From: an uncultured Oscillospiraceae bacterium
GTDB taxonomy: Bacteria > Bacillota > Clostridia > Oscillospirales > Oscillospiraceae
DNA: 6,590 nucleotides
NCBI GenBank assembly: GCA_958436045.1
Contig: CAUBIP010000084.1
Coordinates: forward strand, 1 to 6,590
Direction: 5' to 3'
Shown: piece after piece, positions 1-5,907 of the stretch
Layout: each line of letters starts with the position of its first letter
How positions within the stretch are numbered: position 1 is the stretch's first letter
Notes under the pieces: generated by a model
What the model was told of the DNA's origin: nothing
Seen by the model: the letters and a program-made list of their open reading frames with translations, nothing else
Database searches by the model: none
Made by a program: the position numbers and the translations under genes

Positions 1-27
1 GGCGTGTACGTCGGGGAAAATACTTCT

Positions 28-87
28 CGCCCTGCAAGTGTGGAATTTCTGCGCTTTCAGCGCAGAAATTATGCGCGCAGCAGGGTG
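28..87. repeat. Nested inverted repeat (stem-loop within a stem)
   Basis: A perfect 12-bp inverted repeat (AATTTCTGCGCT at 44-55 and its complement at 59-70) closes on the 3-base loop TTC. It sits inside an outer stem formed by CGCCCTGC (28-35) and GCAGGGTG (80-87), which contains one G-U pair. No T-run follows, so it is not a simple terminator. No gene covers 1-195 convincingly. This may be the 3' untranslated end of an upstream operon or a dispersed intergenic repeat. Confidence 0.7.
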
Positions 88-97
88 CAATTCCCTT

Positions 98-130
98 CAA
101 ACGCGAGCCCAGCGAAGCGGGTCGCGTTTG
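98..130. repeat. Inverted repeat CAAACGCGA / TCGCGTTTG
   Basis: A 9-bp perfect stem (98-106 with 122-130) continues inward through CCC/GGG and GC/GC pairs, with single bulged bases, to a GAA loop. It begins 10 bases after the preceding nested hairpin ends and is followed after one base by the next hairpin. It is part of a run of stem-loops with no coding potential. Its role is unknown; an intergenic repeat is the likeliest explanation. Confidence 0.65.
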
Positions 131-131
131 A

Positions 132-163
132 GAGCGTGTCAAAAATACTTTTTTGACACGCTC
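132..163. repeat. Perfect 14-bp inverted repeat GAGCGTGTCAAAAA
   Basis: GAGCGTGTCAAAAA (132-145) pairs perfectly with 150-163 around the loop TACT. The six-T run lies in the loop and the right arm of the stem rather than after it, so this is not a canonical intrinsic terminator. It abuts the terminator stem starting at 164. The element looks like a mobile or repeated intergenic palindrome, but copies elsewhere cannot be seen from this window. Confidence 0.75.
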
Positions 164-195
164 AGGGCCTGCTCCATTTGGAGCAGGCCCTTTTT
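164..195 (+). terminator. Strong rightward intrinsic terminator
   Basis: A 12-bp GC-rich stem, AGGGCCTGCTCC (164-175) with its complement at 180-191, closes on loop ATTT and is followed by a T-run (191-195). It would end transcription arriving from a gene left of the window and insulates the nadE promoter that follows. Confidence 0.88.
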
Positions 196-208
196 GCGTG
201 CTTTTCGC

Positions 209-237
209 TTGTCAAGCGGGAGAAAGCATGGTAAGAT
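209..237 (+). promoter_or_regulatory. Probable sigma-A promoter for nadE-yqeC-luxR
   Basis: TTGTCA (209-214; five of six matches to the -35 consensus), a 17-base spacer, then TAAGAT (232-237; four of six matches to the -10) preceded by an extended -10 TGG (229-231). It lies just after the terminator and gives a predicted start near 244 and a leader of about 85 bases. The leader contains a weak GCGCCG/CGGCGC pairing (263-268 with 288-293). I do not recognise a known riboswitch in it. Confidence 0.65.
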
Positions 238-328
238 AACAGAAAAGAGAACGATTTGACGTGCGCCGTCTGCGATGCAGCATCCAGCGGCGCGGAATAC
301 GGCGCTGGTCGCCGGTGGAGGAGACAGC

Positions 329-1084
329 ATGGAGTTTGATGCAAAAAAAGTGACGTGCGAGATCGTCGCATGGATTCAGCATTGGTTTGCGGAGAACGGG
401 CCGGACTGCAATGCGATCGTCGGCATCTCCGGCGGGAAGGACAGCTCTGTTGTCGCGGCGCTGTGCGTGAAGGCTCTGGGCCGGGAGCGGGTGCTGGGGG
501 TCTTGATGCCCAACGGTATCCAGGCAGATATCGACGTCGCCCGGGACCTGTGCCGGACGCTTGAGATCGGGCAGGTGGAGATCAACATTGCGGACGCCTA
601 TGCGGCGATGTACGGCACGCTGGATGCAGCGATGCAGGGCGTGACGGAGCAGGCCCGGTGCAATCTTGCCCCGCGGCTGCGGATGACGGTTCTGTACGGC
701 GTCGCGCAGTGCCGCAATGGCCGGGTGGCCAACACCTGCAACCTCTCCGAGGATTGGGTTGGCTACTCGACCCGCTACGGCGACGCCGCCGGGGATTTTA
801 GCCCGCTCTCTCATTTGACGGTGCAGGAGGTCCGCGCCGTGGGCCGGGCGCTGGGGCTGCCGGACCGCTTTGTTGACAAGACGCCCATCGACGGTCTGTG
901 CGGCAAGACGGACGAGGAGAACCTCGGCTTCACCTACGCTGTGCTGGACCGGTATATCCGCACCGGCGTCTGCGAGGATGCGGCGATCCGCGCCGAGATC
1001 GACCGGCGGCATCGCCTGAATAAATTCAAGCTGGAGATGTTCCCCGCCTATCCGTACCCGGACGGCGTGGTACACAATTTCTGA
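329..1084 (+). CDS. nadE: Ammonia-dependent NAD+ synthetase
   Basis: A 251-residue protein that by family catalyses the last step of NAD+ synthesis: ATP-dependent amidation of deamido-NAD+ in the cytoplasm. The adenylating PP-loop SGGKDSS is at residues 34-40. Other family blocks are the NLAPRLRMTVLY helix (about 112-123), NTCNLSEDWVGYSTRYGD (about 135-152), the AGDFSPL strand, EVRAVGRALGLP (about 167-178) and GKTDEENLGF (about 192-201). There is no N-terminal nitrilase-type glutaminase domain, so ammonia is the expected nitrogen donor; the length fits the short NadE class. The start at 329 is preferred over an in-frame ATG at 275 because GGTGGAGGAGA lies just before it and homology begins soon after. 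Its TGA overlaps the ATG of yqeC, implying translational coupling. The substrate-binding motifs are a clostridial variant of the usual NKSE form, but no catalytic element is missing. Confidence 0.93.
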   Translation: MEFDAKKVTCEIVAWIQHWFAENGPDCNAIVGISGGKDSSVVAALCVKALGRERVLGVLMPNGIQADIDVARDLCRTLEIGQVEINIADAYAAMYGTLDAAMQGVTEQARCNLAPRLRMTVLYGVAQCRNGRVANTCNLSEDWVGYSTRYGDAAGDFSPLSHLTVQEVRAVGRALGLPDRFVDKTPIDGLCGKTDEENLGFTYAVLDRYIRTGVCEDAAIRAEIDRRHRLNKFKLEMFPAYPYPDGVVHNF

Positions 1085-1782
1085 TGGCGGCGGAGCAGAG
1101 CGTCGCGGCGGCACTCGGCATCGAGCCGGGGCTGTGCGCGATCATCGGCAGCGGCGGCAAGACGTCGCTGCTGCTGCGTCTTGCCGAGGAGCTGCCCGGG
1201 CGGGTGATTGTCTGCACCTCGACCCGGATCCTGCCGCCGCCGCTGCCGCTCTACACCGGCGCAGATGAAGCGGCTCTGGCGGCGCTACTGCAGGCCCACG
1301 GCGTTGTCTGCGCCGGGACGGTGGCGGAGCAGGGCAAGCTGGCTGCGCCCGCGCTGCCCTTTGCCGCGCTGTGCCGGTTGGCGGACTATGTGCTGGTGGA
1401 GGCGGACGGCTCCAAGCATCTGCCACTCAAGGCGCATTTGGCCCACGAGCCGGTGATCCCGGCGGAAACGGGGCAACGCATTTTAGTTGTCGGGGTGATG
1501 GGGTTTGACCGGCCCATCGGCGAGACCGCCCACCGGGCGGCGCAGTTTTGCGCCCTGACGGGGCGGCAGCCGGAGAACCTGGCTCGGCCCTGCGATATTG
1601 CGGCGGTGCTTCGGCAGGAGGACCTGGCGCGGACTGTCGTTGTCAACCAGGTCGAGACGCCAGAGCAGCTTGCCCAGGCAAAGGCACTGGCGTCTTGCCT
1701 GCCGGGGCGGGCCGTCTATGCCGCCGCGGTGCAGCGCGGTGCGTGCCAGCGGCTGAACTCGCCGCAGGGCGGCATGATGTGA
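1084..1782 (+). CDS. yqeC: YqeC-family selenium-dependent hydroxylase accessory protein
   Basis: A 232-residue protein of the YqeC family, known from genomic association with selenium-dependent molybdenum hydroxylases (xanthine dehydrogenase-type enzymes) and presumed to help cofactor maturation; its biochemical activity is not established. Visible marks are a P-loop-like GSGGKTS (22-28), VCTSTRILPP (about 43-52), the hallmark VEADGSKHLPLK (105-116) followed by HEPVIP (121-126), GFDRPIG (140-146), and a nucleotide-binding-like VVNQV (186-190). Length is normal for the family. The start is the ATG overlapping the nadE stop as TGATG; it has no strong ribosome site of its own beyond the GA-rich nadE end, consistent with coupling. 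None of the usual partners (yqeB-like protein, MocA-like cytidylyltransferase, hydroxylase subunits, selD) is in the window. They may lie elsewhere, or the protein may serve another role here. Membership is clear; function is inferred. Confidence 0.88.
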   Translation: MAAEQSVAAALGIEPGLCAIIGSGGKTSLLLRLAEELPGRVIVCTSTRILPPPLPLYTGADEAALAALLQAHGVVCAGTVAEQGKLAAPALPFAALCRLADYVLVEADGSKHLPLKAHLAHEPVIPAETGQRILVVGVMGFDRPIGETAHRAAQFCALTGRQPENLARPCDIAAVLRQEDLARTVVVNQVETPEQLAQAKALASCLPGRAVYAAAVQRGACQRLNSPQGGMM

Positions 1783-1787
1783 CAGAA

Positions 1788-1826
1788 GAAAGGGGGCGAT
1801 GCCTTGGCCAGAGGAAGCTGGAGGCA
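1788..1826 (+). promoter_or_regulatory. Ribosome site and start-codon hairpin of the LuxR-type gene
   Basis: AAAGGGGG (1789-1796) lies seven bases before TTG at 1804 and fixes that start; the ATG at 1799 is in another frame and soon stops. The segment 1800-1826 can fold as TGCCT/AGGCA plus CCAG/CTGG with a three-base bulge and an AGGAAG loop. This would bury the TTG, so ribosomes finishing yqeC at 1782 could help open it. The fold is drawn by eye. Confidence 0.5.
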
Positions 1827-4293
1827 GAATGCCATCTATATCTCCGCCCGGCTGCAGGCGTGCCTGCAGCCCATTGCCTACTGCGCCCTGACGGCGGTCG
1901 TCGCCCCGATGGGCTATGGGAAGACGACGGCCATTGCTTGGTATTTGCAGGAGCAGGCCAAAAAGGCGGGGGCGATCGTCCTCCGCGTCAATATTTATTC
2001 GGAGAATTTGGCGATATTCTGGAGCAGCGTGCGCCGGGCATTTGCCCACGCAGGCTTTTCTTTTCTGGAAGACTACGCTTGCCCGGAGGATGCGGCGGGG
2101 GCTGGGCTCCTGGCGGAGACCCTCTGCTATGAGCTGGGCGGCGACAGGCCGTGCTATCTTTTTATTGACGATCTGCATTTGCTGCGGGACGCGCGCGTGG
2201 CAGAATTTGCCTGCCAGCTGGCCAGCCGCCTGCCGGAAAATGTCCATCTGATCCTGGCCAGCCGGAATGATTTCCTGCCTGGGGCGGCAATCTTGCGCCT
2301 GGGCAGCCGGGTCTGTCGCATTGGCGTGGCGCAGCTGCGGTTGACGGAGACGGAGTTGGCGGCCTATGCCCGCCGATGCGGCGCCGTCCTGACAAACGAG
2401 GAGATGGCGCGGCTGCTCCATGTCAGCGAGGGCTGGTTTTCCGCCGTCTACCTGCATCTGCGGGCGCTGGCGGAGCACGGCGCGCTGCCTGTGGGGCAGG
2501 GGGATATGACGGCCCTGTTTTTTGACGCGATGATCGACCCGCTACCGCCGCAGCAGCAGGAGTTTTTAGCCGTCATGGCCCAGGCGGATGAATTTACCAT
2601 GCCGATGGCCCAGGCCATCACCGGGGCAGTGGAGACGCAGGCCCTGCTGGCGGCGCTGACGGCGGAAAACGCCTTCGTGACCCAGCTGCCCGATGGCGAG
2701 ACCTACCGGTTCCACCATATGCTGCGCGATTGCGCCAGCCAGGCGTTTTCCCGCCTGCCGCAGGCCCGACAGCGGACCTATCTGGACCGCTACGGCGTGT
2801 GGTACGAAGCGCGGGGCCAGTATCTGCACGCCCTGGCGGCATACCGCCGCAGCGGAAATTTTGATCGGATGCTCTGCGTCGTGGAAGCGGACGCGGGGAT
2901 TTTGCTGGCGTCTGTCCGGCCGGAGGAGGTTTTGACCTGCCTGGATGCCTGCCCGCCTGCAGCGCTGCACGCGCATCCCATGGCCATCCTGGTTTTGATG
3001 CGCTGCATGTTCAACTGGCGGCGCATCCCGGAGATGCTGGCGCTGCAGGGGCAGTTTGAAGCGGCCCTGGCGGCGCAGCCGTCGATGCCGCCTGCGGAGC
3101 GGGATCATCTGCTAGGGGAGTGCGACCTCATCCGGAGCTTCCTCTGCTACAACGATATTTCCGCCATGAGCCGCCTGCATGCCAGCGCCAGCGCCCGGAT
3201 GACGCGCCCGGCCATCAGCATCCGCAACAGTGGAGGCTGGTCGTTCGGCTCTCCGTCGGTGCTGATGATGTTCCATCGGACCCCCGGCGGCCTGGCACGG
3301 GAGCAGGCGGAGATGGATGCGTGTATGCCGCATTATTATAAGATCACAGATGGCCATGGCCGCGGCGCGGAGCAGGTGATGCGGGCCGAGGCGGCATTTT
3401 TGCAGGGGCGGTTCTGCGATGCACAGATCGCGCTGGAGCAGGCCTATGCCCAGGTCGGCGGCAATGAGAATATGGCGCTGTGCTGCGATTTTTTGGCCTG
3501 GCGGCTCTCTCTGTGCGCCAAGGCTGCGGCGCGCCGAGATTTTGCTAGCCAGAATGCGCTGCTGCGGCGGCAGCACAATGCGGCGTGGGTAAACCTCTTT
3601 TCTGCGACCTGCGCGTATTATTATGCGCTGCTGGGTCTGCCGGAAAAGATCCCGGCCCTCTTCCAGCTACACCAGCTGGAGACGGTCCATTTCCTGGCCC
3701 CGGGCAAGCCGATGATGGGGCTGATTGAGAACCAGGTCTATCTCGCCCAGGGGGCGTATGCCAAGGTCCTGGGCGGGCGGGATGCGCTGCTGGGCCAGTG
3801 CCAGGGGCTGCACTATTGCCTTGTGGCGCTGCATGTACAGATCCAGGCCGCCGCAGCGCTGACGCAGCTGGGAAAGCTGGACGATGCCCGGGTGGCGCTG
3901 ACCAGCGCGTTAGATCTGGCGCTGCCGGACGGACTGCTGCTGCCCTTTGCCGAAAACTACGGCTATCTTGCGCCGCTGCTGGCGGCCCCTTGGCCGGCCC
4001 CTTACCGGAACTTCCTGCAGCGCGTTGCGCAGCTGGGCGCGGTCCACGCGGCCCGGTGCGCCGCACTGCGGTCTGCGGACGAACGCCCGGCTGCCCTGGC
4101 GGCGCTGACGGAGCGGGAGGCTGCCATCGCCGCGCTGATCGCCGCCCGCTGCACGAACCGGGAGATCGCTGTCCAGTTGTGCCTTTCCGAGGGCAGCGTC
4201 AAGCAGTATGTGAACCAGATCTACGCGAAGCTGCAGATCGGCGGCGACACCCGGACCAAACGCCAGCGCCTGGCCGCGCTGCAAAAAAACTAA
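1804..4293 (+). CDS. MalT-like LuxR-family STAND ATPase transcriptional regulator
   Basis: An 829-residue cytoplasmic regulator with the MalT/LAL architecture. Domain order: N-terminal STAND NTPase with Walker A APMGYGKTT (34-42), Walker B YLFIDDLHLL (118-127) and the following LILASR strand (149-154); the GW motif typical of these proteins (SEGWFSAVYL, 208-217); a winged-helix-like part (about 238-310) ending in YRFHHMLRD (301-309); a long TPR-like helical sensor region (about 320-750); and a C-terminal LuxR-type helix-turn-helix (about 767-821, ALTEREAAIA through SEGSVKQYVNQIYAKL). By family, ligand binding to the sensor region and ATP drive oligomerisation and DNA binding; the ligand is unknown. 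TTG start, chosen from the GGGGG ribosome site and because the ATPase domain starts shortly after. It lies 21 bases downstream of yqeC in the same frame, so probably cotranscribed. The lipoprotein gene and two dyads immediately downstream are its best candidate target. It is a complete gene with no visible disruption. Confidence 0.92.
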   Translation: MARGSWRQNAIYISARLQACLQPIAYCALTAVVAPMGYGKTTAIAWYLQEQAKKAGAIVLRVNIYSENLAIFWSSVRRAFAHAGFSFLEDYACPEDAAGAGLLAETLCYELGGDRPCYLFIDDLHLLRDARVAEFACQLASRLPENVHLILASRNDFLPGAAILRLGSRVCRIGVAQLRLTETELAAYARRCGAVLTNEEMARLLHVSEGWFSAVYLHLRALAEHGALPVGQGDMTALFFDAMIDPLPPQQQEFLAVMAQADEFTMPMAQAITGAVETQALLAALTAENAFVTQLPDGETYRFHHMLRDCASQAFSRLPQARQRTYLDRYGVWYEARGQYLHALAAYRRSGNFDRMLCVVEADAGILLASVRPEEVLTCLDACPPAALHAHPMAILVLMRCMFNWRRIPEMLALQGQFEAALAAQPSMPPAERDHLLGECDLIRSFLCYNDISAMSRLHASASARMTRPAISIRNSGGWSFGSPSVLMMFHRTPGGLAREQAEMDACMPHYYKITDGHGRGAEQVMRAEAAFLQGRFCDAQIALEQAYAQVGGNENMALCCDFLAWRLSLCAKAAARRDFASQNALLRRQHNAAWVNLFSATCAYYYALLGLPEKIPALFQLHQLETVHFLAPGKPMMGLIENQVYLAQGAYAKVLGGRDALLGQCQGLHYCLVALHVQIQAAAALTQLGKLDDARVALTSALDLALPDGLLLPFAENYGYLAPLLAAPWPAPYRNFLQRVAQLGAVHAARCAALRSADERPAALAALTEREAAIAALIAARCTNREIAVQLCLSEGSVKQYVNQIYAKLQIGGDTRTKRQRLAALQKN

Positions 4294-4303
4294 CCATTGG
4301 TTA
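4291..4303. promoter_or_regulatory. Palindrome TAACCATTGGTTA, possible operator
   Basis: A perfect 6-bp dyad around a central T, beginning on the stop codon of the LuxR-type gene. Its centre (4297) lies about 43 bases before the transcription start predicted from the extended -10 at 4328-4333. That is where class II activator sites, including lux boxes, lie. The role as operator is inferred from position and symmetry. Confidence 0.5.
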
Positions 4304-4319
4304 ATACCCTGCAAGCTTC

Positions 4320-4350
4320 TGCTCTGGTATGATAGAATCATACCAGAGCA
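4320..4350 (+). promoter_or_regulatory. Perfect 14-bp dyad containing an extended -10 promoter
   Basis: TGCTCTGGTATGAT (4320-4333) is repeated perfectly inverted at 4337-4350 around AGA. The left arm contains TGG-TATGAT (4325-4333), an extended -10 element with five of six matches to TATAAT. No convincing -35 hexamer is found 16-18 bases upstream, as expected for an activator-dependent promoter. Predicted transcription starts near 4340 and reads into the lipoprotein gene. No T-run follows, so it is not a typical terminator. It could be an operator overlapping the promoter, or a stem-loop in read-through RNA from the upstream operon. Confidence 0.65.
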
Positions 4351-4389
4351 TCGTTTCTGCTTGGAGCAATGCGCGTAAGGGAGGAACCT

Positions 4390-5712
4390 ATGAAAAACTG
4401 GAAAAGAAATGCATTTTGCCTGCTTTTGACCGCGATGGTGTGCTTGCTGGCAGCCTGCGGCAAGGAAGAGGCTACGCCCGACGATGCGGTCGCCGGGGAC
4501 GATTGGCGCACGACCGGCATCGTCGACGATTACGGGACGATCACCCGCGACGGGACGGATACCGATGTCTGCATCGTCGTCCGGGAGGACGACACGACCT
4601 TCTACTACGACGAAGAGGAGCAGATCTACTACGGCAGTGTAGAATACCCGATGAACGTGCCGGATGCTGCGGTGGCCTACAGCAACATCTCCTTTGCCGA
4701 CCGCAATGACGACGGCGACAGCGACGTGGCCCTGGAATTCGACCATGACGACGGCACCCAGACGCTGCTCGTCTGGTACTGGGACCAGGAGGATAACAGC
4801 TACGTCTTCATCCCGGAGGAATCCTCCGTAGGCGGCCTCCTGGGCGATTACACTGGTCTCTGGGGGCAGGATGGCGGGAACCGCTGGCTGAATCTCTATA
4901 CCGATGAGACCTGGGCGTTTGTCAACTCGGCGGAAGAGGTCCTGGAATCCGGGGTGTTCTATGCCGATGAAGAAGGCATCGAGTTGGTCTATGACGGCAC
5001 CGGCGAGAGCCTCTACCTGACCCTGACCGACGACGGCGCGCTCTACGACAGCGAGCTGGACGAATACTGGTACCGGACCGACGAGATCACCGCGCCGGAG
5101 CCCTATTTCTCCGCCAACGCCATCGCCGTCAACGCCACGATGGACGACGGGACCTTCCTGCTGGAGGACGGTGTCTCCAGCTATGCCGGGCTGGGCGAGA
5201 ATTACGGGACGGGCGACGTCTACTGGGAGCTCATCACCCGCGGCGATGAGACGAGCGACGGCATCCGGACCGTGACGTTTGACGCCTGCTGCTACATCCC
5301 CCTGGACTCTGTCGGGACCTTCAGCAAGGAGTTTATCACCGTGACGAGCAGCGAGCTGTTCGACTACTACACCGGCACCTGGCTCACGGCGGCGACGGCG
5401 TACCAGGATACGACGGCGGACGAGAATTCCTATCTGCACACCATCGAGTACAATGGCACAAGCTACGAGATCGAATTCTCCTACTCCACCAGCTGGGCCG
5501 GGCGGACCGCGGACTGGCAGGACGTGCTGACGAAGCATTATGTCATCACGATGCCCGAGGACTATGACGGGCTGCTCTTTGCCGCCTTTGCCGAGCCGGA
5601 TAATTACCGTGACAGCGCCAAGCGGATGCAGCTGGACAGCATCTGCCCCGGCAATCCGCTGCTGGACTGCGAGACGCTGGACCCGGAGCGGGCCCTGTTT
5701 TTCTGGCTGTAA
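4390..5712 (+). CDS. Acidic cell-surface lipoprotein of unknown function
   Basis: A 440-residue predicted lipoprotein that I do not recognise as a named family. It has a lysine/arginine N-terminus, a hydrophobic stretch (about 8-20) and lipobox LAAC with Cys23, so the mature protein should be lipid-anchored outside the membrane. The mature part is very acidic: by my count about 90 Asp/Glu among 418 residues against about 16 Lys/Arg. DRNDDGDSD (104-112) resembles the calcium-binding loops of FG-GAP/dockerin-like repeats. Residues about 150-230 (DYTGLWGQDGGNRWLNLY onward) look like the small beta-rich modules common in clostridial lipoproteins. The C-terminal part (about 240-440) is beta-rich with no recognised motif. 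The start at 4390 is chosen over an in-frame ATG at 4369 because AAGGGAGGAA (4377-4386) precedes it and the signal peptide begins there. It is probably regulated by the adjacent LuxR-type protein through the dyads upstream. It is rich in GAC, ATC and ACG codons, partly because of its acidic composition. Confidence 0.85.
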   Translation: MKNWKRNAFCLLLTAMVCLLAACGKEEATPDDAVAGDDWRTTGIVDDYGTITRDGTDTDVCIVVREDDTTFYYDEEEQIYYGSVEYPMNVPDAAVAYSNISFADRNDDGDSDVALEFDHDDGTQTLLVWYWDQEDNSYVFIPEESSVGGLLGDYTGLWGQDGGNRWLNLYTDETWAFVNSAEEVLESGVFYADEEGIELVYDGTGESLYLTLTDDGALYDSELDEYWYRTDEITAPEPYFSANAIAVNATMDDGTFLLEDGVSSYAGLGENYGTGDVYWELITRGDETSDGIRTVTFDACCYIPLDSVGTFSKEFITVTSSELFDYYTGTWLTAATAYQDTTADENSYLHTIEYNGTSYEIEFSYSTSWAGRTADWQDVLTKHYVITMPEDYDGLLFAAFAEPDNYRDSAKRMQLDSICPGNPLLDCETLDPERALFFWL

Positions 5713-5718
5713 GCGCGG

Positions 5719-5734
5719 GAGCGCCCCGGCGCTC
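5719..5734 (+). repeat. Short GC hairpin after the lipoprotein gene
   Basis: GAGCGCC (5719-5725) is the complement of GGCGCTC (5728-5734), folding as 6 bp with a four-base loop just six bases after the stop codon. There is no T-run, so termination here would be weak. The stronger terminator at 5817-5861 may serve the lipoprotein transcript too. Confidence 0.45.
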
Positions 5735-5739
5735 TGGCC

Positions 5740-5768
5740 TTGACATTGCCGCATAAATCGCGGATAAT
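5740..5768 (+). promoter_or_regulatory. Near-consensus sigma-A promoter
   Basis: Perfect TTGACA (5740-5745), a 17-base spacer, and GATAAT (5763-5768; five of six matches to TATAAT). The predicted start is near 5775. It points at the TfoX-domain gene, but a strong terminator stands in between at 5817-5861, so the product may be a leader RNA, a small RNA, or an attenuated mRNA. Confidence 0.78.
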
Positions 5769-5816
5769 AAGCGCAGGCTTTGGCGCAGCCGGGCGGTGCG
5801 GACTTGAAAACTGCAT

Positions 5817-5861
5817 CATGCCGCATCCAACGCAGCTTGCCTTGGATGCGGCGTGTTTTTT
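5817..5861 (+). terminator. Strong intrinsic terminator or attenuator before the TfoX-type gene
   Basis: GCCGCATCCAA (5820-5830) pairs perfectly with TTGGATGCGGC (5842-5852). The stem extends by a T-G, an A-T and a C-G pair to 5817 and 5855, giving about 14 pairs with an 11-base loop, and is followed by six T (5856-5861). It can end the lipoprotein transcript. Lying about 87 bases downstream of the start predicted from 5740-5768, it can also terminate that transcript before the coding region at 5908. Confidence 0.88.
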
Positions 5862-5907
5862 CGCCGCCGGGGAGCCTGGTGCGCGCCGAAAAATAGAAGG
5901 AGGCGAA

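Noticed and set aside
38..259. A 73-codon plus-strand frame at the left edge
   Set aside because: It runs through four hairpins, a terminator and the nadE promoter, and its Arg/Ser-rich translation has no domain. It is a product of the palindromes.
275..328. An earlier in-frame ATG for nadE at 275
   Set aside because: It has no ribosome site, and the added 18 residues do not look like NadE. The ATG at 329 has GGTGGAGGAGA just upstream.
212..1114. A 300-codon minus-strand frame opposite nadE
   Set aside because: It is the antisense of clear NadE motifs, rich in Arg, Pro and Ala as GC-rich shadows are, with no ribosome site or recognised domain.
1780..1830. Selenocysteine insertion at the TGA between yqeC and the regulator
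   Set aside because: YqeC is full length at this TGA. The downstream hairpin starts 17 bases away and lacks the bulged-U and GU-loop features of known bacterial SECIS elements. No redox motif surrounds the codon.
1483..2478. A 331-codon minus-strand frame opposite the end of yqeC and the ATPase domain
   Set aside because: It is antisense to conserved Walker motifs and YqeC blocks, with a compositionally typical shadow translation.
4320..4350. The 14-bp palindrome as a rho-independent terminator for the regulator
   Set aside because: It is followed by TCGTTTCTGC rather than a T-run, and its arms hold an extended -10, so a promoter/operator role fits better.
3910..5826. A 638-codon open frame on the minus strand across the end of the regulator, the gap and the lipoprotein gene
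   Set aside because: It is antisense to two well-supported genes with ribosome sites, a lipobox and an HTH domain. Its valine-rich, low-complexity translation is what the GAC/ATC-rich sense codons produce in reverse, and it shows no family motif.
5771..5850. A tRNA-like stretch with CTTGAAA resembling a Ser anticodon loop
   Set aside because: The flanking anticodon stem pairs poorly, there is no T-arm GGTTCGAATCC-type motif, and the 3' half is occupied by the terminator stem.
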